Below, one piece after another: positions 30,504-44,426 of a stretch of 64,000 bases of DNA (its first letter is position 1; every line of letters starts with the position of its first letter). A program made the translations under genes and the position numbers. The notes below the pieces were generated by a model that was given only the letters and a program-made list of their open reading frames with translations, ran no database searches and was not told where the DNA came from. The stretch comes from Thiorhodovibrio litoralis (lineage in GTDB: Bacteria > Pseudomonadota > Gammaproteobacteria > Chromatiales > Chromatiaceae): the NCBI RefSeq assembly GCF_033954455.1, contig NZ_CP121473.1, forward strand, positions 2,528,501-2,592,500, in the 5' to 3' direction.

Positions 30504-33118
30504 GATGGAGTGCTGGTGAGGTCACGACCCGGTACTGTACATATATACAGTATCGTTGCTGCATTGCGGAAGGATTGATAGCTGCAGACCAGCCGATGTG
30601 CGCCAGCGGAGTGTTGATCAGGCAAATATTTTTGCGCATACCTTGCCGCAGTGGAGTTGAAAAGTGGCCGTATTCACCAAACACAGACTCTTCAAGAAAA
30701 CTGCCTGCTGAAGGTCACGCAGTGATATATCCAGGCGGATTTTTGAGTCCGTTTGTAGGGAATTTCCCTACAAAACACGGTAATCGTCTCGGTTTTTTTC
30801 CACAATACTAAATTGCGAATTTTGGCTGAACCTACTCTAATGTGACCGATGCTCGCTGTTAAGTGCTCTAGTTATGTTCTAAACTCGGATTTCAAGCGGT
30901 CGTGCAGGGCCACACAAAAGACGGCTAGCAGCACAATAACCGGTATTGAAATCAGGTAATTTCAAAAATGCCGCGACAGCACGGCACAGCCTTACGCTAA
31001 CTTGAAGGATTTTTTGATCCGTGTGTATTAAGGAGTAGACAGCATGGCTCACCACGGTTCAACAAGTCCGCCGCGACGCGTCCTGGCCGTTGATGACGAT
31101 CCGGTTAGCACGCTCATTATTGAGAATGCACTGGCTGACCAGTTTTTGGTCGACACGGCGCATAGTGGCGAGGAAGCGCTGGAGCGCATTGAGCGTGTAA
31201 TGCCCGACATTATTCTGCTTGATGTGATTATGGGCGGAATGGATGGTTTCGCGGTCTGCTCGGCGTTGCGCGCGCAGCCGTGGGGCAGGACTCTGCCGGT
31301 GGTGATGCTGACCTCGCAGGACGATACGGCGTCCATCGCGGAGGCTTTTCGGGTCGGCACGACCGACTTTATCGGCAAGCCCATCAATGCGGCACTGCTG
31401 CCTTATCGGGTGAAGTGTCTGCTGCGAGCGTGGGATACGCTCCAAGCACTCGGCCTGCGCGAGCGTCAGTTGGCCGCCGCGCAGCGCATTGCCGAGCTCG
31501 GGCATTGGGAGATCAAGCCGGCGCAAGGGCGCTTTCAGCTCTCGGAGTCGGCGCGTGAGCTGCTGAAACTGCCCGACCCGCCCCAACGCCAGGCTGCCGA
31601 CCCCGCACTTGTGGCATCTCCCAAGCTGTCGTCCGAGCCATCAATCGAGCAGGTGCTAGCGGCTGTGCTCGATCAGGTGCTTGAGGAGGAGCGGGAGAGC
31701 GTTCAGCGCGTTTTCTCTGGCTTTTTTACCCAGGGTGGCAAGCCGACTCGCTTCGAGCATCGGCTGAGGGACGGACGCGTGCTGCGCCAATGCGCCGAAT
31801 ACTCGCGCGAAACCGGCGGCTGGCTGGGCACGGTGCAGGATGTCACGGCCATGCACCGCTCGGCCCAGCGCATCGTCAAGCTCGCCTACTATGATCAAGC
31901 CACCGGCCTGCCGAATCGGGATTTCCTCATCGAGTTCCTGCAGTGTCGGCTCGCTGAAGATCAGAGCGCGGAGATCAGCATTCTGGCGGTCGAGATCGAG
32001 GCGCTCAAACGTGTCGGCCGTGGCTGGGGACAGGCGGTCACCAAGCCCCTGGCGCGCGACCTTGCTGAGCGGCTGAGCGCCGCGACCGGGTTCCCCCGGC
32101 CCCAGCCTCCGTTCAAGTCCCCGCTGGACTGGACGGCCGACCAATCAGGGCTGCTGGCGTGCGTCAGCGACTCGGCCTTTGCCATCTTGACCGAGGCGGA
32201 CGCGGCACAAACCCTGGCGCTGGGCCAACGGCTGCTCGCAGATCTTGCGCAGCCAATCGAGGTCGCCGGTATCAAGTTGTCGATTAGAGCCGCCCTTGGT
32301 ATCGCGCATCGCTCAACTCCGCAGACAGAGGCCGAAGACCTGCTGCGCCATGCCCTGAGCGCAGCTGCGGCTTGTCCCGCGCCGGATCGGGTGCAGCGCT
32401 ACCAGCACCAGTTCGACACCGAGGAGCGTGATCGCCTGTCGCTTGAGGCCCGGCTGCGCCGCGCCATCGACCGGGACGAGCTCGAGCTTTGGTATCAGCC
32501 CAAGGTCGACAGCAATCGCAATACCCTGGTCGCGGCGGAGGGCCTGGTGCGGTGGCGCGATCCGCACGAAGGGCTGATTCCACCCGGGCGCTTTATTCCC
32601 TTGGCCGAGGAGACCGGCCTGATCGTGCCCCTAACCGACAGGGTTCTGGACATCGCTTGCAAGGATCTTCGGCGCATGCGCGCACCCGGTCTCACCCCAG
32701 TCGAGATCTCGGTCAACATCAGCGCCGCCCAGCTCGATGATAGGCGACTGCCGCAGGAAATCGCTGCACGCCTGAGCAAAGCCGGCCTGCCGCCGAGCTG
32801 CCTGGAGCTGGAAATCACCGAGCAGGCGCTGATGTCGCGCGTCGACAGCGTGATCGACACCCTCACCGAGCTGCACGCCTTGGGCATCAGCCTGTCCCTT
32901 GACGATTTCGGCACCGGCTACTCCTCTCTGGGTTATCTCGGTCGCTTTCCACTCGACACGCTCAAGATCGACCGCTCCTTCGTAACCGCCCTGGGCACGG
33001 GTGCGGCGGGCGAGAGCGTGGTGCACGCCATCGTCGCCCTGGCGCAGGGACTGAAGCTCAAGGTGATCGCCGAGGGCATCGAAACCCAAGCGCAGGCCGA
33101 CTGGCTACGGCGCAACGG
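30357..33118 (+). repeat. segmental direct duplication, copy B (intact)
   Basis: Counterpart of 29010-30123. It carries the complete REC-PAS-GGDEF-EAL gene and a matching upstream region. Copy A matches 30357 to about 31274 and then about 32935 to 33118. Confidence 0.85.
30504..31043 (+). promoter_or_regulatory. upstream region of the REC-EAL gene with conserved palindromes
   Basis: About 540 bp without a gene. It contains a hairpin at 30534-30551, a perfect palindrome at 30752-30774 (11-base arms TTTGTAGGGAA/TTCCCTACAAA, one central base) and an inverted repeat at 30946-30965 (TTGAAAT/ATTTCAA, 6-base spacer). All are conserved in the diverged copy A, which suggests function as operators or RNA structures. 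AAGGAG at 31030 serves the ATG at 31044. Confidence 0.55.
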
Positions 33119-33245
33119 CTGTAGCCTGCACCAAGGTTTCTTCTACTCCCGTCCGCTCGAGTTTGACGCCTTTCTGCGCCTGCTTGATACCCGCTCATCG
33201 CCACCCTGGAGGCCTTCGACATGTGTGCCGCAAGCCGTTTGTTAG
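31044..33245 (+). CDS. response regulator with PAS, degenerate GGDEF and EAL domains (c-di-GMP phosphodiesterase)
   Basis: 733 aa. The receiver (residues 14-130) has the DDD acidic pocket and phospho-acceptor Asp60 (IILLDVIMGG). A PAS-like region (about 145-275) ends WLGTVQDVTAMHRSAQR. The GGDEF domain (about 280-445) is degenerate, with CVSDSAF where GGDEF is expected, so it should not make c-di-GMP. The EAL domain (about 465-720) keeps AEGLVRW (EGL variant, near 499), SLDDFGTGYSSL and VIAEGIET, so phosphodiesterase activity is plausible. AAGGAG precedes ATG 31044. The next gene overlaps its end by 25 bases. It is likely controlled by the hybrid kinase downstream. Confidence 0.9.
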   Translation: MAHHGSTSPPRRVLAVDDDPVSTLIIENALADQFLVDTAHSGEEALERIERVMPDIILLDVIMGGMDGFAVCSALRAQPWGRTLPVVMLTSQDDTASIAEAFRVGTTDFIGKPINAALLPYRVKCLLRAWDTLQALGLRERQLAAAQRIAELGHWEIKPAQGRFQLSESARELLKLPDPPQRQAADPALVASPKLSSEPSIEQVLAAVLDQVLEEERESVQRVFSGFFTQGGKPTRFEHRLRDGRVLRQCAEYSRETGGWLGTVQDVTAMHRSAQRIVKLAYYDQATGLPNRDFLIEFLQCRLAEDQSAEISILAVEIEALKRVGRGWGQAVTKPLARDLAERLSAATGFPRPQPPFKSPLDWTADQSGLLACVSDSAFAILTEADAAQTLALGQRLLADLAQPIEVAGIKLSIRAALGIAHRSTPQTEAEDLLRHALSAAAACPAPDRVQRYQHQFDTEERDRLSLEARLRRAIDRDELELWYQPKVDSNRNTLVAAEGLVRWRDPHEGLIPPGRFIPLAEETGLIVPLTDRVLDIACKDLRRMRAPGLTPVEISVNISAAQLDDRRLPQEIAARLSKAGLPPSCLELEITEQALMSRVDSVIDTLTELHALGISLSLDDFGTGYSSLGYLGRFPLDTLKIDRSFVTALGTGAAGESVVHAIVALAQGLKLKVIAEGIETQAQADWLRRNGCSLHQGFFYSRPLEFDAFLRLLDTRSSPPWRPSTCVPQAVC

Positions 33246-34135
33246 TGGTCGACGATGATCCGGTAGATACCGAGATCATCCGCGAATTCCTGCACAACAC
33301 CCCCTATGAGGCGGACTATGCCGCCGATGGCGCCACCGCCTGGGCGCGGCTCAATGCCGATCCGGAGCACTTCGATGCCCTGATCCTGGACCGCATCATG
33401 CCCGAGCTGAGTGGCATAGATCTGCTGGCGCGTCTGGTAGCGGACAAGCGCTTTTTCGCCCTGCCAATCATCATGCAAACTGCGGCCAACACGCCCGACC
33501 AAGTCGCCGAGGGGCTGGCGGCTGGCGCCTGGTACTATCTGGCCAAGCCCTATAGCGGCGACAACCTACGCCAGATTGTGCACGCCGCGCTCAATGAGCG
33601 TTTCCACCGTCTAGAACTGCAACGGCTCGAACAGGAGCTTGATGCGACCTGGACCCTGTTGCACGAAGGCCATTTCCAGTTCCGCACCCCGGAGCAGGCG
33701 CGCTTGCTGTCGTCGCGCCTTGGTAGCTTCTGCGCGGAGCACTCGCCGGTGACCATGGGCCTGTCCGAGTTGATGCTCAATGCCGTGGAGCACGGCAATC
33801 TCGGCATCGGCTATGCCGCCAAGAGCGAGCTGCTCGCCGAAGGCCGGCTGCGCGAGGAGATCGAGGAAAGGCTGCGCACGCCCGAGCAACAGGAGCGCTG
33901 GGCGCAGGTGCGCTTTCAGCGCGATGCCAGCGAAATCCACTTCCACATCCAGGACTGCGGCGAGGGGTTCGACTGGCAGCGCTATCTGGACTTCGAACCT
34001 GAGCGCATGTTCGACGCCCACGGCCGCGGCATCGCCATGGCGCGGCAGATGGCCTTTACCCGGCTCGACTATCAGGGCCGCGGCAATTGCGTCGACGCCA
34101 GCGCCCGGCTGCACCAGCCTCCCAGTTCAGAGTAG
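33221..34135 (+). CDS. response regulator with RsbW-like ATPase (HATPase) output domain
   Basis: 304 aa. The receiver has DDDPVDTEII and phospho-acceptor Asp57 (LILDRIM). The C-terminal half has a histidine-kinase-like ATP-binding fold: N-box ELMLNAVEHGNLGIG (about 184) and G1-like IQDCGEGFDWQRYL (about 244), with GRGIAMARQM. There is no HisKA domain, so it resembles anti-sigma kinases such as RsbW rather than a sensor kinase. The start lies inside the upstream gene. A phosphorylation-controlled partner-switch output is an inference. Confidence 0.82.
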   Translation: MCAASRLLVVDDDPVDTEIIREFLHNTPYEADYAADGATAWARLNADPEHFDALILDRIMPELSGIDLLARLVADKRFFALPIIMQTAANTPDQVAEGLAAGAWYYLAKPYSGDNLRQIVHAALNERFHRLELQRLEQELDATWTLLHEGHFQFRTPEQARLLSSRLGSFCAEHSPVTMGLSELMLNAVEHGNLGIGYAAKSELLAEGRLREEIEERLRTPEQQERWAQVRFQRDASEIHFHIQDCGEGFDWQRYLDFEPERMFDAHGRGIAMARQMAFTRLDYQGRGNCVDASARLHQPPSSE

Positions 34136-34196
34136 GCCCAAGTTAGACGCAAAGGAGACCCGGAAGAGTCCCGGGCGGCAAGTATCGCCTTGAGTC

Positions 34197-38957
<4,761 letters not shown>

Positions 38958-39332
38958 CAAGGATGAGGCGCGGGTTCTTTCGCCTCCTTGCTGCGGCGGC
39001 AGTACTACCAGCACGGCACGCGCGCCAATCGGGCGATCCCTGAAAGCTTGAGTATTTGACTCGAGTATCTTGACTTTCAGGCGCTGATGAATTGTCATTG
39101 CAGCGGCTGAAAATGCGCGGCATGGCTCTGGGTGGCGGGTCATTGGGGGCAGGGGTGGCAGGTCATTGCCCAGCGGTTGATCCCATATGCGACAATTCCG
39201 TCGCGCTCCTTCAGCGTCCGACTGGTGATCCCGATGGGGGCTGCGCCAGTCGGTTCCAACCAGTCGGCCCGGCCCCGTTTCGCTGCTGCGGCTTGGCTGT
39301 CGTGGCTCGTGTAGCAGTCAGTGGAGGAGTCT
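38958..39332. other. intergenic region upstream of ccoN
   Basis: About 375 bases without a gene. An imperfect tandem repeat, GAGTATTTGACTC then GAGTATCTTGACT, lies at 39050-39076 and could be an operator. A TTGAT half-site near 39178 is not followed by a good ATCAA, so an FNR box cannot be claimed. GGAGG at 39324-39328 serves the ccoN ATG. Confidence 0.5.
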
Positions 39333-40784
39333 ATGGAAGTAACGGCGGATAGCGCCGCGGAGCGCAAGTACGACTTCGATGTCGTGCGCTGGTTTACCAT
39401 CATGGCGGTGGTCTATCTGGTGTTTGGCGCCTCGGTCGGCGTCTATATCGCATCGGAACTCGCCTGGCCCTTTCTGAATTTCGATAATCCCTACATCTCC
39501 TTCGGACGGCTGCGTCCGGTCCATACCAACGCTGTCATCTTTGCGTTTGGCGGCTGTACCCTGATGGGCACGGCCTTCTACACGGTGCAGCGCACCTGCG
39601 GCGTACCGCTGTGGAGCAACAAGCTCGCCTGGTATACCTTCTGGGGCTGGAACCTGGTCATCGTCCTGGCGGTGCTGACGCTGCCCTTTGGCTTTACTCA
39701 GTCCAAAGAATACGCAGAGCTGGAATGGCCGATCGATATCCTGATTGCCGCGGTCTGGCTGGCGTTCACCTTCAATTTCATCATGACCATCGCGCATCGC
39801 AAGAGCTCGCACATCTATGTGTCGAACTGGTTCTTTCTCGGCATGATGGTGATGATCGTCTACCTGCATGTGGTCAACAGCCTGGCCATTCCGGTGGGGC
39901 TGTTTAAGTCCTACAGCCTGTTCTCCGGCGTGCAGGACGCCATGATCCAATGGTGGTGGGGGCACAATGCGGTCGGCTTTTACCTCACCGCCGGGTTCCT
40001 CGGCATCATGTACTACTTTGTGCCCAAACAGGCGAACCGGCCGGTTTACTCGTACCGGCTGTCGGTCATTCACTTTTGGGCGCTGATGTTCGGCTACGTC
40101 TGGCTCGGCGCGCACCATCTGCAATACACCGCGTTGCCGGACTGGACCGGCTCGCTGGGCGCGGCCGTATCCATCGCCATGATCATCCCCTCCTGGGGCG
40201 GGGCGGTGAATGGGATGATGACGCTCTCGGGTGCCTGGGACAAACTGCGCACCGACTATGTGCTGCGGTTTTTGATCATCGCGCTGGCCTTCTATGCCAT
40301 GTCGACCTTCGAGGGACCGGTGATGGCACTGAAGACGGTCAATGCCCTGTCGCACTACACCGACTGGACCATTGGGCATGTGCACTCAGGTGCGCTTGGC
40401 TGGGTCGCGGGTATTTCCATCGGCGCCATCTATCACCTGATGACACGCCTGTGGCATACCAAGATGTGGTCAGAATCCCTGGTGAATGTCCATTTCTGGG
40501 CCGCTACCATCGGCACGGTCATTTACATCGTGGCCATGTGGGTGGCCGGCATCATGCAAGGGCTGATGTGGCGCGCCTACGACGAATACGGCACCCTGGC
40601 CTACACCTTTGTCGAGTCAGTCGCGGCCATGCATCCCTACTATGCGATGCGCGCGGTTGGCGGCGGGATTTTCCTGTTCGGCGCCGTGGTGATGCTCTTT
40701 AATGTGCTGATGACGGTGTGGAAGTCCGCCTCCGAGGGCAGCCTGCGCGAGGCGCGCGGGCCAATGGTTCCGGTGGCAGTGTGA
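39333..40784 (+). CDS. ccoN: cbb3-type cytochrome c oxidase subunit I
   Basis: Catalytic heme-copper subunit of the high-affinity terminal oxidase in the inner membrane. 483 aa with about 12 TM segments and the expected histidine-containing segments, e.g. [29 protein letters not shown] and [15 protein letters not shown]-like sequence (here [14 protein letters not shown]). ATG 39333 has a near-perfect GGAGG. First gene of the cco cluster. Confidence 0.97.
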   Translation: MEVTADSAAERKYDFDVVRWFTIMAVVYLVFGASVGVYIASELAWPFLNFDNPYISFGRLRPVHTNAVIFAFGGCTLMGTAFYTVQRTCGVPLWSNKLAWYTFWGWNLVIVLAVLTLPFGFTQSKEYAELEWPIDILIAAVWLAFTFNFIMTIAHRKSSHIYVSNWFFLGMMVMIVYLHVVNSLAIPVGLFKSYSLFSGVQDAMIQWWWGHNAVGFYLTAGFLGIMYYFVPKQANRPVYSYRLSVIHFWALMFGYVWLGAHHLQYTALPDWTGSLGAAVSIAMIIPSWGGAVNGMMTLSGAWDKLRTDYVLRFLIIALAFYAMSTFEGPVMALKTVNALSHYTDWTIGHVHSGALGWVAGISIGAIYHLMTRLWHTKMWSESLVNVHFWAATIGTVIYIVAMWVAGIMQGLMWRAYDEYGTLAYTFVESVAAMHPYYAMRAVGGGIFLFGAVVMLFNVLMTVWKSASEGSLREARGPMVPVAV

Positions 40785-40811
40785 GCGCGGCCCCGAGCAG
40801 GAGAGACCAAC

Positions 40812-41552
40812 ATGGCTGATACCAAAGCGCGCGGCGTGCAGGACTTTCTCGAGCGCAACATCTGGGGCCTGCTGATCATGACGGCCATTGTGCTGTCGAT
40901 TGGTGGCATCGTGGAGATCGTGCCGCTGTTTTATCTCAAGAGTACCGAGGAGTCGAACCGCTTCCCGGAGATCGTCTGGGATCAGGCAGGGCAGACGCCC
41001 ATCGTCTCCGTGGATGACAGCGGCAAGGAGGTCTGGAACTGGAAGGCGGGCGACGGCATTCGTCCCTACACGGCGCTCGAGCTGGCCGGGCGCGATATCT
41101 ACCAGCGCGAGGGCTGCTATCTGTGCCACTCCCAGCAGGTGCGCCCGTTCCGCGACGAGCGCGAGCGCTACGGGCATTACTCGCTGGCGTCCGAGTCCAT
41201 GTTTGACCACCCCTTCCAATGGGGTTCCAAGCGCACCGGGCCGGACTTGGCAAGGGTCGGCGCCAAATACTCCGATGCATGGCAGCGCCAGCATTTGCAT
41301 GATCCGCGTTCGGTGGTGCCTGAGTCCATCATGCCGAGCTATCCCTGGCTTGAGGAGCGTCTGGTCAATGGCAAACGCCAGGCCTTTCGCATGCGCGGGC
41401 TTAGGCTGATTGGCGTGCCCTACGCAGACGCGGACATCGAAACGGCTCCTGCGCTGACCGCCGAGAAAACCGAAATGGATGCCTTGGTGGCCTATCTGCA
41501 GGTGCTTGGCACCATGGCCAATCTGCAGCCGGGAGTGGATTACCGTGAATAG
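40812..41552 (+). CDS. ccoO: cbb3-type cytochrome c oxidase subunit II (mono-heme)
   Basis: Membrane-anchored mono-heme cytochrome c of the cbb3 oxidase, 246 aa. The N-terminal TM anchor is [20 protein letters not shown], and the single heme site is CYLCH near residue 102 in [15 protein letters not shown], a CcoO signature. AGGAG precedes ATG 40812. Its stop overlaps the ccoQ start. Confidence 0.97.
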   Translation: MADTKARGVQDFLERNIWGLLIMTAIVLSIGGIVEIVPLFYLKSTEESNRFPEIVWDQAGQTPIVSVDDSGKEVWNWKAGDGIRPYTALELAGRDIYQREGCYLCHSQQVRPFRDERERYGHYSLASESMFDHPFQWGSKRTGPDLARVGAKYSDAWQRQHLHDPRSVVPESIMPSYPWLEERLVNGKRQAFRMRGLRLIGVPYADADIETAPALTAEKTEMDALVAYLQVLGTMANLQPGVDYRE

Positions 41553-41769
41553 CCTTGCCGAGTATTTTCATACCGACTGGGCTGCGATGACGGCGGCCGA
41601 TTGGTTCGGAACCCTGCTCACGGTTGCCATCACGGTGCTCATGGCGCTGGCCTATTTTCTGGTATTCAGGCCCAAGAACCGCGACGCGCTGGAAGCGAGA
41701 AAACACATTCTCTTTGAAGAAGACCCGAGCGACGCGAACGGCGATCGCAACGGAGGTGGGCATGGCTGA
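41545..41769 (+). CDS. ccoQ: cbb3-type cytochrome c oxidase subunit CcoQ
   Basis: 74-aa single-TM protein ([18 protein letters not shown]) with the FRPKN then [14 protein letters not shown] tail, typical of CcoQ, which stabilises the oxidase. It starts with GTG 41545, overlapping the ccoO stop, and its stop overlaps the ccoP ATG by 8 bases. Confidence 0.92.
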   Translation: MNSLAEYFHTDWAAMTAADWFGTLLTVAITVLMALAYFLVFRPKNRDALEARKHILFEEDPSDANGDRNGGGHG

Positions 41770-42688
41770 CGAAAATCCTTTCCCGGGCGAGAACAACACC
41801 GGCCACTTCTGGGACGATAACATCCGCGAGCTGAAGAATCCGCCGCCGCGCTGGTGGATGATCGCCTTTTGGTTGTCGATTGCCTGGTGGGTGCTCTATG
41901 GGTTGCTCTATCCAATGTGGCCGGCGCCACCCTGGGAGACAGACAAGACCGACCAGGAATTTACCAAAGGAGTGCTCGACTGGACCTCCATCAAGGAGTT
42001 TGAGCAAGGCATGGCACAGGTCGACGCGGTGCGCGCCAAGTACGAGGATCGCATCGCTCAGATGTCCGCGGAGGAGATTCTTGCTGATCCTGGCCTGCTC
42101 CAGTACACCCTGGCCTCGTCCAAGGTGGTGTTTGGCGACTATTGCGCAGCCTGCCACGGCAGTGGCGGGCAGGGAAATCCCGGCTACCCGGTGCTGGCCG
42201 ACAACGCCTGGTTGTGGGGCGGTTCGCTCGGGAAGATCGCTGAAACCATCACCGGCGGGCGCAAGGGCAACATGATTGCGCATCAAAATATCTTGAGCAA
42301 GCAGGAGGTGGACACCCTGGCCCAGTTCGCCGTTGACCTAAGCGAGGGCAAGGAGGGCAGCCCCGAGGGCTGGAATCTGTTCAATACCAAGGGCTGCTCA
42401 GGCTGCCATGGCCCGCAGGCGAATGGCACGCTTGGCACCCTGCCCAATGGGGACCCGATCACCGTCGGCGCGGCCAATCTGACCGATACCCTGTGGCGCT
42501 TTCGCCCGGGCGGCTTTGAGAGCGCCAAGCACACCATTCTTTATGGTGTGAATCAGTCCGGGGTCGAGCAAACGCGCAATGCCGTGATGCCGCGGTTTGG
42601 CGGCGCGGGCAGCGCGGAGGGCCGGCTTGATGAGCAGCAGATCAAAAAGCTCGCCATCTATGTGCATGAGCTCGGTGGCGGTCAGTAG
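41762..42688 (+). CDS. ccoP: cbb3-type cytochrome c oxidase subunit III (di-heme)
   Basis: Di-heme membrane-anchored cytochrome c, 308 aa. The N-terminal GHFWDDNIRELKNPPPRWW and TM segment are standard for CcoP. Heme sites are CAACH (near 128) and CSGCH (near 211). It receives electrons from soluble cytochrome c and passes them to CcoO and CcoN. ATG 41762 lies inside ccoQ. Confidence 0.97.
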   Translation: MADENPFPGENNTGHFWDDNIRELKNPPPRWWMIAFWLSIAWWVLYGLLYPMWPAPPWETDKTDQEFTKGVLDWTSIKEFEQGMAQVDAVRAKYEDRIAQMSAEEILADPGLLQYTLASSKVVFGDYCAACHGSGGQGNPGYPVLADNAWLWGGSLGKIAETITGGRKGNMIAHQNILSKQEVDTLAQFAVDLSEGKEGSPEGWNLFNTKGCSGCHGPQANGTLGTLPNGDPITVGAANLTDTLWRFRPGGFESAKHTILYGVNQSGVEQTRNAVMPRFGGAGSAEGRLDEQQIKKLAIYVHELGGGQ

Positions 42689-42709
42689 CCCCGTGACGGA
42701 ACCCTGTCC

Positions 42710-44170
42710 TTGACTGATCCCACCAGCAGCGCGCCGGTTGTCGATGGGCTCGATGACCTTTATGCCGAGTCCGAGCACTGGCAGGTCAACGACGGCGGCG
42801 AGACTATTCATGCCAAGCGTCTGCCCGGGCGCTGGCGGCGCATCAAATGGTGGGCCGCCTCGGTCTGGCTGATCTTCTTCCTCGGGCCCTATGTCCGTTG
42901 GAACGGGGGTCAGGCGGTGCTGTTTGATATTCCCAATCGGCAGTATCACCTCTTTGGCGCCACCGTGCTGCCGCAGGACTTCTGGATGCTGTCCCTGCTG
43001 CTACTGTTCTTTGCGATTCTGCTTGCCGTCGCCACGGCGCTGGCTGGGCGGGTCTATTGCGGATTTTTCTGCTTTCAGACGGTCTGGACGGATATCTTCA
43101 CGCTGATCGAGGAATGGCTCGAGGGCAACCCGCGCGAGCGGCGGTTGCTGGAGCGCGCGCCCTGGACGCCGCGCAAGCTCGGTATCAAGAGCGTCAAGCA
43201 TCTGTTGTGGATGCTAATTGGCTTTGCCACTGGCTGGAGCTTTGTTGCCTGGTTCTATGGTGTCTTCCCGCTGTGGCGGGATTTCTTCACCGCTCAGGCC
43301 AATGGCGCGGTCTATGCCTTTGTGGCGCTCTTTACCGTGGGCACCTATGTACTCGCAGGCTGGCTGCGCGAGCAGGTGTGCTTCTGGCTCTGTCCTTACG
43401 CGCGTATTCAGGGGGTGATGCTGGACCGCACCACGCTGGTCCCTGCTTATGATTTGTTGCGCGGTGAGCCGCGCGGGCGCCTTCACAAGGGTGCGGATGC
43501 CCGATCGGATGCTGGCTTGGATGCTGGGGCGCAGAAGCAGGGCGATTGTATCGACTGCAATCAATGTGTTGCTGTTTGTCCGACCGGTATCGATATCCGC
43601 GCCGGCCAGCAGGAGGGTTGCATCACTTGCGCGCTTTGTATCGATGCCTGTGATCAGGTCATGGACAAGGTCAACCGACCGCGCGGTTTGATTCGCTATG
43701 CTTCGCTGGATGAGATCGAGGGCAGGGGGGCGAAGGCGTTACTGAAGCGCGTGCGTGTCTGGGTCTATTTCGCCATCCTGGCGCTCTCGCTGGTGGGTAT
43801 TGTCTATGGCTTTTCGACGCTGACCAATATTGAGCTTAAAGTCCTGCATGAGCGCTCGCCCTTGTTTGTGCAGTTGAGCGATGGCTCGATTCAGAACAAG
43901 TACACGCTAAAGGTGCTGAACAAGGCTAACGATGATTTGACGGCTGAGGTGGCGGTGCGTGCCGATGTGCCGATTGAGGTAAAGGGGATTGAGCATCGCC
44001 TTCGCATCAAGCATGGGGAAGTGACGCCGATGATCGTGTTCGTGCGCATTGAGCCTGAGCATTTGACTGGGGAGACGATTCCGATTTTCTTTTCGGCGCG
44101 GGCGACTTTGGCCAATGGGACTGAGGCGACGGCTGAGCGTGAGAGTGCGTTTTTTGCTGAGCGGCGTTGA
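42710..44170 (+). CDS. ccoG: CcoG (FixG/RdxA) family Fe-S protein, cbb3 oxidase assembly
   Basis: 486-aa membrane protein that reduces copper for cbb3 assembly. It has several TM segments, CGFFCFQTVWTD, WLCPYARIQGVMLDRTTLVP, and two ferredoxin-type 4Fe-4S motifs (CIDCNQCVAVCPTGI near 279 and CITCALCIDACDQVM near 303). The only sensible start is TTG 42710; an upstream stop limits extension. A short Asp/Ala-rich insert (SDAGLDAGAQ, nt 43500-43535) precedes the first cluster. Confidence 0.94.
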   Translation: MTDPTSSAPVVDGLDDLYAESEHWQVNDGGETIHAKRLPGRWRRIKWWAASVWLIFFLGPYVRWNGGQAVLFDIPNRQYHLFGATVLPQDFWMLSLLLLFFAILLAVATALAGRVYCGFFCFQTVWTDIFTLIEEWLEGNPRERRLLERAPWTPRKLGIKSVKHLLWMLIGFATGWSFVAWFYGVFPLWRDFFTAQANGAVYAFVALFTVGTYVLAGWLREQVCFWLCPYARIQGVMLDRTTLVPAYDLLRGEPRGRLHKGADARSDAGLDAGAQKQGDCIDCNQCVAVCPTGIDIRAGQQEGCITCALCIDACDQVMDKVNRPRGLIRYASLDEIEGRGAKALLKRVRVWVYFAILALSLVGIVYGFSTLTNIELKVLHERSPLFVQLSDGSIQNKYTLKVLNKANDDLTAEVAVRADVPIEVKGIEHRLRIKHGEVTPMIVFVRIEPEHLTGETIPIFFSARATLANGTEATAERESAFFAERR

Positions 44171-44221
44171 GGTTAGGTTGGCGAGTTTGGTGGGACTTAT
44201 CTTCGAGAGTGCGGGGGTTGT

Positions 44222-44325
44222 TCTGGGCCGAGTGACGGTCGCGGGGGACGCCGTAAATACATCCCTGTAGGCTTCCCAGCGGCGTCCTGCCGCTGGAGAC
44301 CCCCGCGCCCGTCACCCGGCCCAGA
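44222..44325 (+). repeat. interspersed hairpin (REP-like) element
   Basis: Large imperfect inverted repeat: 25-base arms at 44222-44246 and 44301-44325 differ at two positions. Inside is a perfect 8-bp hairpin, CCAGCGGC/GCCGCTGG (44276-44283, 44289-44296, 5-base loop), and the core GCCGTAAATACATCCCTG. A half copy is at 8342-8399 on the other strand. It sits between ccoG and fixH and may affect mRNA stability or termination. Confidence 0.8.
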
Positions 44326-44426
44326 ACCCGAACAGAACCCCGAACAGAACCCGAAGTTCATCTCTGCTGCTGAATTGCCGGAATCCATTTGTCGTTGTGC
44401 GAAGGCTGCATGGAGGAAATTGACTG

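Noticed and set aside
34155-34180. intrinsic terminator between the response regulator and hybrid kinase genes
   Set aside because: A CCCGG/CCGGG hairpin exists but no T run follows it.
39175-39195. possible FNR/ANR box before ccoN
   Set aside because: TTGAT is present but the second half does not match ATCAA at the proper distance.
39318-40385. 355-codon minus-strand open frame opposite ccoN
   Set aside because: His/Gln-rich antisense of a TM protein; no motif.
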